The notes beneath the pieces were generated by a model, which did not search any database, was not told where the DNA came from, and saw only the letters and a list, made by a program, of their open reading frames with translations. Shown one piece after another: positions 41,748 to 49,820 of a DNA stretch of 64,000 nucleotides (position 1 is its first letter; every line of letters begins with the position of its first letter). The position numbers were made by a program, and so were the translations under genes. The DNA is from Amycolatopsis sp. 2-15 (GTDB lineage Bacteria > Actinomycetota > Actinomycetes > Mycobacteriales > Pseudonocardiaceae), in assembly GCF_030285625.1 (NCBI RefSeq), contig NZ_CP127294.1:4374501-4438500 (forward strand). Reading direction: 5' to 3'.

Positions 41748-43289
41748 ATGGTGTCACGGCCCGCTCCGGCGTCGGCCCTGCCACCCGGCGCCGAGCTGCC
41801 CGAGTACGGGGGTTTCTGGCGTTCGGTGCTCGAAGACGTGCGGGACCCGGTGTTCGTGCAGGACCCGGCCGGAGCTGTGCGCTGGGCCAACGCGGCCGCG
41901 CGCACGCTCGCGGCCGAGGGGCCGCCCGTGCTCGACGCCGTGACGGAGACCACCGGCCGCGTCGACCTCGGCGACGTCCGCCGCGCCGCGCACGTGCGCG
42001 CGCTGCCGGAGGGCTGGCGCGTGTGGACGGTGGTCGACGACAGTCCTCGTCGCCCTGAGGAGTTCCTCGCCGAGGCCGGTCCGAAACTCGCCGCGGCCCG
42101 AGGCCGCCATGGCACGGCGCGCGTGATCGCCGAGCTGGCCGCGTCGGCGCTGGGCGACTGCGTGTTCGTGCTGCTGCCCACCACCCGTGGCCGCTGGGAG
42201 TGGTGGAGCTGCGAGGACCACGGCGCGCCCGGCCACGGCCGCATCCGGCGGGTGCCGGCGCAGCACGCGCCGGCCGTGGCCGAGACGTTCGTGGCCGTCG
42301 GCCCGCCCGAGGTGCGCGTGGTGCCCGCCGCCGAGGTGGCCACGATGCCCGCCGTGGTGGCCGAGCGGTTCTCCGGCCACGCCGAGGTTTCGGTGGTGTC
42401 GCTGGGCGTCGACGAGGGCGGGGTCACCGGTGCGGTGCTGATCGGGCGGCGCACGGAACCGGCGTTCGGCGCCGGGCAACCGCGCGCGATCGAGGCGTTC
42501 GCCACGGCCGCTGGCACGGCGCTGGCCAACGCGCAGCGCTACGCGCGTCAGGAAGAAGCCACGCGCGGCCTGGAGACCACGCTGAAGCCGACCCCGCCGG
42601 CCGAGGTCGAGGGCGCCAACTTCGAGCTCTGGTACGAGCCGGCCGGCGGTGTTCTCGGGGTGGGCGGCGACTTCTACGACGTCCTCGCGCGCGAGGACGG
42701 CAGCGCGTTTGTGGTGGTCGGCGACATCTGCGGCAAGGGCGCCGAGGCGGCCGCGCTCACGGGCCGCGTGCGGCATTCGCTGGCCGCGCTGCAGCTCGTG
42801 GAACGCGACGGGCGCACGATGCTGCGCCTGCTCAACGAACTGCTCATCGCCGGCGGCTCCAACCGCTTCGCGACGCTCGTGCTCGGCTCGGTCGCGCCGA
42901 CGGAATCGGGGCTCGACGTCACGCTCGCCTCGGGCGGACATCCGGCGCCACTCGTGCTGCGCCGCGACGGCGGGGTCGAGGAGGTGAGCGTGCCGGGCAC
43001 GCTCGTCGGGATCTCGCCGCAGGCCCGCTTCGCCGAGGCGACGGTGCACCTGGACGAGGGCGACGTCTGCCTGCTCTACACCGACGGCGTCACGGAAGCG
43101 CGCAACCGCACGGAATCGGCCGAGCTGTTCGGCGACGAGCGCTTCCACAGCGTCCTCGCCGACTGCGTCGGGCTGCCCGCGCACAAGGTCGTGGCGCGGC
43201 TGCGCGAGGCCGTGCGCGCGTGGCTGGGCAACTCCGGCCACGACGACATCGCCGTGCTCGCGATCGAAGCCGCGCCGCGCGCGGATTGA
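41748..43289 (+). CDS. PAS/GAF-SpoIIE (PP2C-type) serine phosphatase
   Basis: A 513-residue RsbU-like phosphatase. A PAS-like segment (WRSVLEDVRDPVFVQDPAGA, about residues 26-60) and a GAF-like region (about 120-270) precede the SpoIIE catalytic domain. That domain has the metal-binding motifs VGGDFYDVLAREDGSAFVVV and GDICGKGAEAAALTG (about 305-345), FATLVLGSV, LYTDGVTEARN and SGHDDIAVLAIE. It would dephosphorylate an anti-anti-sigma factor to switch on a stress sigma factor. ATG at 41748 has GGCAGGAGG just upstream. It diverges from the giant kinase, so a shared stress pathway is plausible. Confidence 0.9.
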   Translation: MVSRPAPASALPPGAELPEYGGFWRSVLEDVRDPVFVQDPAGAVRWANAAARTLAAEGPPVLDAVTETTGRVDLGDVRRAAHVRALPEGWRVWTVVDDSPRRPEEFLAEAGPKLAAARGRHGTARVIAELAASALGDCVFVLLPTTRGRWEWWSCEDHGAPGHGRIRRVPAQHAPAVAETFVAVGPPEVRVVPAAEVATMPAVVAERFSGHAEVSVVSLGVDEGGVTGAVLIGRRTEPAFGAGQPRAIEAFATAAGTALANAQRYARQEEATRGLETTLKPTPPAEVEGANFELWYEPAGGVLGVGGDFYDVLAREDGSAFVVVGDICGKGAEAAALTGRVRHSLAALQLVERDGRTMLRLLNELLIAGGSNRFATLVLGSVAPTESGLDVTLASGGHPAPLVLRRDGGVEEVSVPGTLVGISPQARFAEATVHLDEGDVCLLYTDGVTEARNRTESAELFGDERFHSVLADCVGLPAHKVVARLREAVRAWLGNSGHDDIAVLAIEAAPRAD

Positions 43290-43348
43290 GCGGTCGGCCA
43301 CGCGGGTAGCCGGGGGTGAGTCAGTTGGACCCGGATGGAGGAAACCCG

Positions 43349-43909
43349 ATGGCGAACGCACTCCAGGGCCGCAAGGTGGCCATCCTGGCCGCCGACGGCG
43401 TCGAGCAGGTGGAGCTCGAACAGCCGCGCAAGGCGGTCACCGCCGAAGGCGCGACCGTGGACCTGGTCTCCCTCTCGGAAGGCGAGATCCAGGCCATGAA
43501 CGGCGACATCGACAAGGGCGCCACGTTCCCGGTCGACCGGCTCGTCGCCGACGTCTCCGCGGACGACTACGACGCCCTCCTGCTGCCCGGCGGCACGATG
43601 AACCCCGACAACCTGCGCCGCGACCCGGCGGCCGTGCGGTTCGCGGGCGATTTCGTGCGCGCCGGCAAACCCGTCGGCGTGATCTGCCACGGCCCGTGGA
43701 CGCTCGTGGAGGCCGACGTGGTCCGCGGGCGCACCCTGACGTCGTTTCCCAGCGTGCGCACGGACATCCGCAACGCGGGCGGCACCGTGGTCGACGAAGA
43801 AGTGGTGGTGGACAACGGTCTCGTGTCCAGCCGGAACCCGGACGACCTGCCGGCCTTCTGCGCGAAGGTGATCGAGGAGTTCGCCGAGGGGCGCCACCCG
43901 GTCGGCTGA
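43349..43909 (+). CDS. DJ-1/PfpI family protein (deglycase/protease-like)
   Basis: A 186-residue class I glutamine-amidotransferase-like protein of the PfpI/YhbO type, linked to stress protection and to removal of glyoxal adducts. Motifs: VAILAADGVEQVELEQPRKA, YDALLLPGGTMNPDNLR, and the nucleophile elbow GVICHGPWTLVEADVVRGR with Cys near 112 followed by His. ATG at 43349 follows GGAGG. It lies 60 bases after the SpoIIE phosphatase gene and may be in its stress regulon. Confidence 0.9.
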   Translation: MANALQGRKVAILAADGVEQVELEQPRKAVTAEGATVDLVSLSEGEIQAMNGDIDKGATFPVDRLVADVSADDYDALLLPGGTMNPDNLRRDPAAVRFAGDFVRAGKPVGVICHGPWTLVEADVVRGRTLTSFPSVRTDIRNAGGTVVDEEVVVDNGLVSSRNPDDLPAFCAKVIEEFAEGRHPVG

Positions 43910-44005
43910 GGCTCGTCACCGAGCCGCGCAAAGCACTGGCGCACTTCCGGTCGGCGGGGGACCCTGGTGGGGTCCGCGCCGAGCAGTCCGGGAGGAGGTG
44001 ACGTG

Positions 44006-44161
44006 ATGACAGTGCATTCGAGGCGGTATGGCCGTTGGTGCCGGGACCACTTCGACGCGCCCGCCCCCGCCGGGGACAAGGCCGTGAAAGAGGTTCAGGT
44101 TCCCCAGCCGGAACCTCCGGGGCCGCCCGCGCCTCCGTCGCCGCGGAAGCCGAAGGGCTGA
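44006..44161 (+). CDS. Small Pro-rich protein
   Basis: A 51-residue frame with a strong Shine-Dalgarno (GGAGGAGG, 43991-43998): basic N-terminus MTVHSRRYGRWCRDHFDAP, then VKEVQVPQPEPPGPPAPPSP ending RKPKG. It carries one Cys and no membrane segment. An in-frame GTG at 44003 is an alternative start. Function unknown. Confidence 0.55.
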   Translation: MTVHSRRYGRWCRDHFDAPAPAGDKAVKEVQVPQPEPPGPPAPPSPRKPKG

Positions 44162-44221
44162 ATTCCGGGCTGTCCGGGGGAAGGCGGGCAACCTCGGTGA
44201 GGGCCGCACGTCCTGCCGATC

Positions 44222-45322
44222 ATGAAACCCACCCGGTGCGCCGCCGTCGTCGCGGCCGCACTCGCCGTGCTGGCCCTCGTCCCCGCCTCTGCTGTTGCTG
44301 CTGATGTTTCTGCTGTTCCCGCCGGCTTCGCGCCCGCGTCCACGAGCTGGACCGGGCCGGCGCACGGCTTCGTGCTCGGCTACACCGACTGCGGCGAACC
44401 GGGCTGGTGCCCGGTTCTGCTCGCCACGACCGACGGCGGCGCGCGCTGGCGGCGGCTGGGCGCGCCGCCGATGTCGTTGCCGGACAACCACAACCACGTC
44501 CGGCTCGTTGCCGTTAGCGCCCAGCACCTGTACGTCACCGACGGCTCCCGCATCCTCGCCACCCGCGACGGCGGGCGGCACTGGTTCACGGTGCTGGTGG
44601 CCGGTGGCGGTCAGCGTTACGTGTCCGCGCTGGCCGAGACTGGCGGCCGGATTTTCGCCGTGGTCACGAGCAGCTCCTACGGCAACACCACGTCCGTGTA
44701 TTCGGGCCTGGCGGGCGGGCCCGTGCTGGCGCCGCTGCCGGGGTTCGAGGTCACGGGCGGCATCACCTACGGCGACGTGGCCACCGGGGGAGGTCTGCAG
44801 ATCGCGCTGGGCGCCGACTACCGCACCGAGGAGTACTGGACTTCGCGTGACGGGGTGGTGTTCACGCCCGCTTCGCCGCCGTGCCCGTCCGGGACCACGG
44901 CGTCGCTGGGCGGCGTGCGGGCCGGGCAGGTGATCGCGTTGTGCAGCAGCAGCCCGGGTTCACCGCAGCCGGGTTCGTCGCAGCGGCGGATGTGGCGCGC
45001 GCCGAAGCTGGGCGGCACGTTCAGCGGCACGGCCGACGCGCCGGCCGTCGGCATCACGCAGGGCTTCAGCGCCGCGACCGCCGACACCGCGACCGTCGCG
45101 GCCGAGGGCGGCGGCGACGGCTTCCTCCACCACACCACCGACGGCGGCCGCACGTGGACCACCACGGTGCTGTCCGAGCGCGGCGTCGGGCTCTCGGATC
45201 TGGCTTTCGTGGGCGACGGCGTCGGCGTGGTCGTCGACGGCCTGCCGGACGCCGAAAGCGGCTCCGCTGTGTATCGGACGACCGACGCCGGGAACACGTG
45301 GGCAGAACTCTCGTTCTCCTGA
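44222..45322 (+). CDS. Secreted Asp-box (sialidase/BNR-like) beta-propeller protein
   Basis: A 366-residue exported protein with a Sec signal peptide (AAVVAAALAVLALVPASAVAA, cleavage near residue 27). It has several Asp-box turns: TTDGGARWRRL, TRDGGRHWFTV, TTDGGRTWTTT, TTDAGNTWAEL. These are typical of beta-propellers such as sialidase-like and photosystem-assembly-like folds. The catalytic residues of true sialidases are not apparent, so a binding role outside the cell is more likely. Confidence 0.8.
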   Translation: MKPTRCAAVVAAALAVLALVPASAVAADVSAVPAGFAPASTSWTGPAHGFVLGYTDCGEPGWCPVLLATTDGGARWRRLGAPPMSLPDNHNHVRLVAVSAQHLYVTDGSRILATRDGGRHWFTVLVAGGGQRYVSALAETGGRIFAVVTSSSYGNTTSVYSGLAGGPVLAPLPGFEVTGGITYGDVATGGGLQIALGADYRTEEYWTSRDGVVFTPASPPCPSGTTASLGGVRAGQVIALCSSSPGSPQPGSSQRRMWRAPKLGGTFSGTADAPAVGITQGFSAATADTATVAAEGGGDGFLHHTTDGGRTWTTTVLSERGVGLSDLAFVGDGVGVVVDGLPDAESGSAVYRTTDAGNTWAELSFS

Positions 45323-45415
45323 GGATTACTGCAGGTGGGGCAGGCTGCCGGGAGTGGGTTCACGCGGTGAACGCGGTGTCGTAGGCTGTGCACTGTCCGT
45401 GGTGCGAAGGGGGCA

Positions 45416-46234
45416 GTGGTGGTTTCGGGGACCTCGACGCGCTTCGACCACGACCGGCCCAGCCTGGCCCGCCTGTCCGACGCCCTCCTCGGCGGCTGCG
45501 ACCACTACGAAGCCGACCGCGTGATGCTCCAGCGCCTGCTCGCCGTCGCCCCCGGCTCCCAGATCATGGCGCGCGAGCACCGCGAATGGCTCATGCGCGT
45601 GGTCCGTCACCTCGCCGCCGACCGCGGCATCGACCAGTTCCTCGACCTGGGCTCCGGCATGCCCACGGCGGAGAACACCCACGAGGTCGCCCAACGCCAC
45701 AACCCCGCCGCGCGCGTCGTGTACGTCGACAACGACCCGGTCGTCCAGGTCCACGGCCGCGCCGTCCTGGAGACCAACGACCGCACCCACGTCTCCGGCG
45801 CCGACCTCACCGACCCGGGCGCCACCCTGGGCGACCCCATCGTCTACCGCCACCTCGACTTCGACCGCCCGATGGCCCTGCTCCTCTGCTCGATCGTCCA
45901 CCACATCGACAACCTCGACCGCGCGCAGTTCATCGTGCGCAGCTACGTCGACCAGCTGGCCCCCGGCTCGTACCTCCTGCTCACCCACCACCACCAACCC
46001 CCGGCCGACCCCCCTCGGCAGGCCCTGGCGCACCTGATCGACTCGACGTTCCAGGGCACCGGGCTCGGCACGGTGCACCGGTCGCGGGAGGAGATCGAGT
46101 CGTTTTTCGCGGGGCTGGAGCTGCTGGAGCCGGGCCTGGGGATGCTGCACGAGTGGTGGCCGGACGGCCCGCGGATGAGTCCGTTGGGGGATTTGAACTA
46201 TCTGACGTTGGGTGGAGTGGCCAGGAAGCCGTGA
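45416..46234 (+). CDS. SAM-dependent methyltransferase (PF04672-type)
   Basis: A 272-residue actinobacterial S-adenosylmethionine methyltransferase of the SAV2177/DUF574 group: RPSLARLSDALLGGCDHYEA near the N-terminus, FLDLGSGMPTAENTHEVAQR as the SAM-binding motif, VVYVDNDPVVQVHGRAVLE, and MALLLCSIVHHIDN. Paralogues are abundant in these genomes, with unknown substrates. It begins with GTG at 45416 or 45419. Its 3' end overlaps a convergent reading frame. Confidence 0.85.
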   Translation: MVVSGTSTRFDHDRPSLARLSDALLGGCDHYEADRVMLQRLLAVAPGSQIMAREHREWLMRVVRHLAADRGIDQFLDLGSGMPTAENTHEVAQRHNPAARVVYVDNDPVVQVHGRAVLETNDRTHVSGADLTDPGATLGDPIVYRHLDFDRPMALLLCSIVHHIDNLDRAQFIVRSYVDQLAPGSYLLLTHHHQPPADPPRQALAHLIDSTFQGTGLGTVHRSREEIESFFAGLELLEPGLGMLHEWWPDGPRMSPLGDLNYLTLGGVARKP

Positions 46235-46709
46235 GCCGGCGGTAGTGGAAAACCGGCCAGGCCTGGCCGCCGACCTCTTTCGTGGGCGGGCCTTCGACTC
46301 GGCTGAAACCGGCGTGCTCGGCCGCTCGCTGCGAAGCGACGTTGTCCGCGTGCGTCCAGAGGCGGATCTCGGTGCCGGGCCACACGGCGCTCACCCTCCG
46401 GCACAAATCGGCGAGCGCGCGGCGCGCGACTCCGCGGCGTCGCGCGGGGGCTGCCACCCAGTAGCTGACCTCGGCGACGGCACCGCCGCGCTCCGCGGCG
46501 AGGTTGGCCAGCCGCTCGCCGGACTCGGCGGCGATGGCGACGAAGCCGAGCGCGTTCTCGTTGCGGTGCAACGCTTCCAGTGCACGCCGGAACTCCGCGA
46601 TCGTCAGCGTCGCCCGCTCCGTGGTGAAACGCAGCGTGTCCGGGTCCTGCACCTGCGCGACGTACCACGCCGCGTCCTCGGGCAGCCAGTCCCGCAGCTC
46701 GATCTCCAT
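45981..46709 (-). CDS. GNAT family N-acetyltransferase with run-on C-terminus
   Basis: Residues 1-165 form a GNAT acetyltransferase (RDWLPEDAAWYVAQVQDPDT; EVSYWVAAPARRRGVARRAL with the acetyl-CoA R-R-x-G-x-A-type loop; NVASQRAAEHAGFSRV). The normal end would be near 46210, but no stop occurs and the frame continues about 75 codons in Pro/Ser/Arg-rich sequence antisense to the methyltransferase gene, ending at 45981. The extension is probably non-functional or due to a lost stop. Substrate unknown. Confidence 0.75.
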   Translation of the reverse strand: MEIELRDWLPEDAAWYVAQVQDPDTLRFTTERATLTIAEFRRALEALHRNENALGFVAIAAESGERLANLAAERGGAVAEVSYWVAAPARRRGVARRALADLCRRVSAVWPGTEIRLWTHADNVASQRAAEHAGFSRVEGPPTKEVGGQAWPVFHYRRLTASWPLHPTSDSSNPPTDSSAGRPATTRAASPGPAPAAPAPRKTTRSPPATGAPCRARCPGTSSRSGAPGPAEGGRPGVGGGG

Positions 46710-46728
46710 ACCGCACCGTAGAACAGAA

Positions 46729-46763
46729 AAACGGGCGGCTCCCCACGAGGGAAGCCGCCCGTT
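46729..46763 (-). terminator. Hairpin terminator of the aldo/keto reductase gene
   Basis: AAACGGGCGGCT (46729-46740) pairs with AGCCGCCCGTTT (46753-46764 region) around CCC/GGG and a short loop. It lies between the end of the aldo/keto reductase gene and the start of the GNAT gene. Confidence 0.7.
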
Positions 46764-46790
46764 TCACTTCATGCCAACGTCAAGGCGACC

Positions 46791-47624
46791 TCACGCCACG
46801 TCGAACGTGTCCGGGTCCGGCCCCGTGCGCAGGCCGCGGTCGAGGGCCGAGAGGGCGGCGAGGTCGTCGTCGGTGAGGGTGAAGCCGAAGACGTCGATGT
46901 TCTCGGCCACGCGTGAGGGTGTGACGGATTTCGGGATGACCACGTTGCCCAGCTGCAGGTGCCAGCGCAGCACCACCTGGGCAGGCGTCTTACCGTGGCG
47001 CGAGGCCACCTCGGCGACGGCCTGCTCGCCCAGGAGGTCGCCGCCCTTGGCGAGCGGGCTCCAGGCTTCCGTGGCGATGCCGTGGTCGGCGTGGAAGGCG
47101 CGCAGCTCCTGCTGAACGAGGTACGGCGACAGCTCGATCTGGTTCACGGCCGGCACCACGCTGCCCTCGTCGAGGATGCGGCGCAAGTGCGACGGCTGGA
47201 AGTTGGACACGCCGATGGCGCGCACGCGGCCGTCGGCGTACAGCTTCTCCAGCGCCTTCCACGTGGCGACGTACTTGTCGCGGGCGGGCAGCGGCCAGTG
47301 GATGAGGTAGAGGTCGAGCTGCTCGAGCCCGAGGGCGGCGACGCTGGCGTCGAAGGCGCGCAGCGTCTGGTCGTAGCCCTGGTCGCTGTTCCACAGTTTG
47401 GTGGTGATGAACAGTTCGTCGCGGGTGATGCCGGATTCGGCGAGCGCCTCGCCGACGGCGGCTTCGTTGCCGTACGCGGTGGCGGTGTCGATGCTGCGGT
47501 AGCCGGCGCCCAGTGCGGTCTTGACCGCGGTCTTCGTCTCGGCGGGCGGTACCTGGAAGACGCCGAAGCCGAGCTGCGGCATCTCGACGCCGTTGTTCAA
47601 CTTGGTGACTGGAACGTTGGTCAA
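46791..47624 (-). CDS. Aldo/keto reductase
   Basis: A 277-residue NADPH-dependent aldo/keto reductase (2,5-diketo-gluconate reductase-like). Catalytic residues are visible: Asp in YRSIDTATAYGNE, Tyr in the same motif, Lys in ELFITTKLWNSDQ and His in LYLIHWPLP. NADPH binding is suggested by VVIPKSVTPSRVAENIDVF. TTG at 47622-47624 follows AAGGG at a good distance and is preferred over a TTG seven codons earlier. It lies 27 bases downstream of the SDR gene on the same strand, probably an operon for aldehyde or ketone reduction. Confidence 0.88.
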   Translation of the reverse strand: MTNVPVTKLNNGVEMPQLGFGVFQVPPAETKTAVKTALGAGYRSIDTATAYGNEAAVGEALAESGITRDELFITTKLWNSDQGYDQTLRAFDASVAALGLEQLDLYLIHWPLPARDKYVATWKALEKLYADGRVRAIGVSNFQPSHLRRILDEGSVVPAVNQIELSPYLVQQELRAFHADHGIATEAWSPLAKGGDLLGEQAVAEVASRHGKTPAQVVLRWHLQLGNVVIPKSVTPSRVAENIDVFGFTLTDDDLAALSALDRGLRTGPDPDTFDVA

Positions 47625-47651
47625 CTCAAAACCCTTCGGTAGCAAAGAAAC

Positions 47652-48422
47652 TCAGGGAATGATCGCCGACGCGACCCCGCCGTCGACGCGCAGAGCGCCC
47701 CCGGTGGTCGCGGCGGCCTGGTCGGAGGCGACGTAGGTGATGAGGTTCGCCACCTCCTCCGGGCGGATCAGGCGGCCCAGCAGGGAGGTCGGACGGTCCT
47801 GGGCCATGAACCGCCGCTCGGCCTCGGCGAAGTCGAGGTCCGGGTACAGGCTGCGCACGAACTCGCGCACGCCCTCGGTGAGCGTGGGTCCGGGCAGCAC
47901 GCTGTTGACGGTGACGCCCGTGCCGGCCACCTCCTGCGCCATCCCGCGGGACAACGCCAGCTGGGCCGTCTTCGTCATACCGTAGTGGACCATCTCGGTC
48001 GGCGGCTGAACCGCCGATTCACTGCTGACGAAGATCACCCGGCCCCACCCGCGATTCACCATCCTGGGTGCGTAGTGCCGCGTGAGGCGCACGCCCGAGA
48101 GCACGTTGACCTGGTAGATCCGCAGCCATTCGGCGTCGCTGATCTCGAACACCGGGATCGGCGAGAAGACGCCCGCGTTGTTCACCAGCACGTCCACGTC
48201 CGGCAGCTGCTCGACGATCTCGGCCACGCCCTCGGCCGTGCCGACGTCGGCGGCGATCCCGCGCACGCCCAGGCGCTTCGCGACCTCGTCGACGCGGTCG
48301 GCGTCACGACCGTTCACCACCACGTCGGCGCCCGCGGCGGCGAGCGCGGCGGCCGCGGCCTCGCCGATGCCGGCGGTGGACCCGGTGACCAGGGCGGTGC
48401 GCCCGCTCAGGTCGATGTTCAT
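47652..48422 (-). CDS. SDR family oxidoreductase
   Basis: A 256-residue classical SDR: TGSTAGIGE cofactor loop (about residues 14-22), VNNAGVF (about 82-88), Ser in VIFVSSESA and YGMTK (about 146-150) as active site, and a C-terminal GGALRVDGGV. It starts the operon with the aldo/keto reductase and is divergent from a MarR-family gene, which probably represses it. Confidence 0.9.
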   Translation of the reverse strand: MNIDLSGRTALVTGSTAGIGEAAAAALAAAGADVVVNGRDADRVDEVAKRLGVRGIAADVGTAEGVAEIVEQLPDVDVLVNNAGVFSPIPVFEISDAEWLRIYQVNVLSGVRLTRHYAPRMVNRGWGRVIFVSSESAVQPPTEMVHYGMTKTAQLALSRGMAQEVAGTGVTVNSVLPGPTLTEGVREFVRSLYPDLDFAEAERRFMAQDRPTSLLGRLIRPEEVANLITYVASDQAAATTGGALRVDGGVASAIIP

Positions 48423-48489
48423 CGGGTGGATACCCCTTCCTGCGTTCGCGAGTACAGTGACACCAGACGATTACGAGCGTCAGCAATAC

Positions 48490-48515
48490 TTGCACACGCG
48501 GTTATTTGCACACGC
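48490..48515. promoter_or_regulatory. Direct repeats TTGCACACGC in the SDR/MarR divergent promoter
   Basis: TTGCACACGC occurs at 48490-48499 and again at 48506-48515, 16 bases apart, in the 154-base gap between the divergent genes. They may be half-sites for the MarR regulator or overlapping -35 elements. Confidence 0.45.
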
Positions 48516-48576
48516 TCGATAGTGCCCGAAGGGTGAACTGCCCGCAACCGCGGGTGTCGGCGAGAAGGGGTGAACC

Positions 48577-49029
48577 GTGTCACTGGCTGACGACGCCGTG
48601 GAGGCCCGGGCGCAGGGCTGGCGCACTCTGGCCGCGTTGCACGCGCGCATCGAAGACCGGCTGCAGCGCGCGCTCGAGCGCGACCACGAGCTGTCGGTGA
48701 GCGAGTACACCGTGCTCGACGTGCTCGCCCGCCAGGACGGCTTCCACCTGCGGATGAACCAGCTGGCCAACGCCGTGGTGCTGAGCCAGTCGGCCACCAC
48801 CCGCCTGGTGACGCGGCTCGAGGATCGCGGCCTGCTGTCGCGTTACCTCTGCCCGACGGACCGGCGCGGCATCTACACCGAGGTGACCGTCGCCGGCCGC
48901 GAGCTGCTCGACGAGGCCCGCCCGACTCACGACGCCACGCTGTCGGCCGCGCTCGCCGAGGCCGAGGAGCTGCCGGAGCTGGCGCCCCTCGTCGGCGCGC
49001 TGGGTTCACTCGCCTTCGCGAAGCAGTAA
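48577..49029 (+). CDS. MarR family transcriptional regulator
   Basis: A 150-residue winged-helix regulator: YTVLDVLARQDGFHLRMNQL, AVVLSQSATTRLVTRLEDRG with the recognition helix, and the wing YLCPTDRRGIYTEVTVAG. Flanking helices form the dimer interface. It is divergent from the SDR and aldo/keto reductase operon, so it most likely represses that operon and itself in response to a small organic or reactive carbonyl ligand. Confidence 0.9.
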   Translation: MSLADDAVEARAQGWRTLAALHARIEDRLQRALERDHELSVSEYTVLDVLARQDGFHLRMNQLANAVVLSQSATTRLVTRLEDRGLLSRYLCPTDRRGIYTEVTVAGRELLDEARPTHDATLSAALAEAEELPELAPLVGALGSLAFAKQ

Positions 49030-49137
49030 CACACCGTCACCATCCGGCCGGGGCCGTCCGAGGACCTTCGGCCCTAGGCCTACACCATTCGCCGCGTGAG
49101 GCTGAACCGGGAAAACTTCCGGAAGCCAAGTGGCGAA

Positions 49138-49815
49138 ATGACGGAAAACGCTCGTACCACGGAAGAATCACCCGCCGGAATCCTCGAGCGCCTCGGCCGC
49201 TGGTGCGCCGGGCACCCGTGGCCGGTGATCGTGATCTGGATCCTCGTGCTGGCCGGCTCGACAGTGGCCAACAACCTCGTGGGCGGCACATACAGTGACG
49301 ACTTCAGCCTGCCCGACGCCGAATCCGGAAGCGGCAGCACCGTGCTCGCCGAGCACGGCATCGTCGGCGGATCCAACAGCGCACGTCTGGTCTTCACCAT
49401 CGACTCCGGCACGCTGAGCGGCCAGAGCGCGGCCATCGAGCAGGCCGCGGCGCAGGTTCGTGCCGTGCCCCACGTCGTGTCGCTGTCCGATCCGCTCGCG
49501 CCGGGCACCACCGCGCCCGACGGCCGCGTCGCCTTCGCCAACATCCAGTTCGACGACAAGCCCGCCGCGCTCGGCGGCGATCTCGTCGACGGCATCGACA
49601 AGGCCACCGACCCCGTCCGCGCGACCGGCGTCCAGGTCGACTACAGCGGCGCGCTCGGCAAGGCGGCCGAACCCGGCAGCGGCGACCTGCGCTCGGAGTC
49701 TGTGGGCATCCCGCCTTGGCTGGATCGGCTGTTGCCGCACCTCGAGCCTGAGCCTGAGGGGGTGCCGAAGCCGGTGACTCCTTCGCCTTCGCCGGAGTCG
49801 GCACCGTCCACTTAG
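49138..49815 (+). pseudogene. MMPL-family transporter with large internal deletion
   Basis: The N-terminal 190 residues are those of an MMPL/RND-type transporter: GRWCAGHPWPVIVIWILVLA (first membrane helix), then NNLVGGTYSDDFSLPDAESG, and the periplasmic domain up to GALGKAAEPGSGDLRSE. The frame then jumps directly to GIPPWLDRLLPHLEPEPEGV and a Pro/Ser tail, which is the usual C-terminal end. About 500 residues with the other membrane helices and the proton-relay Asp residues are missing in frame. Transport activity is not possible; a truncated exported stub could still be made. Confidence 0.75.
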
Positions 49816-49820
49816 GTCTC

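Noticed and set aside
41594..42529. N-terminal extension of the kinase frame by about 310 codons
   Set aside because: The extension lies antisense to the SpoIIE phosphatase gene and is Ser/Pro/Thr-rich with no domain; the ATG at 41593 starts the recognisable protein.
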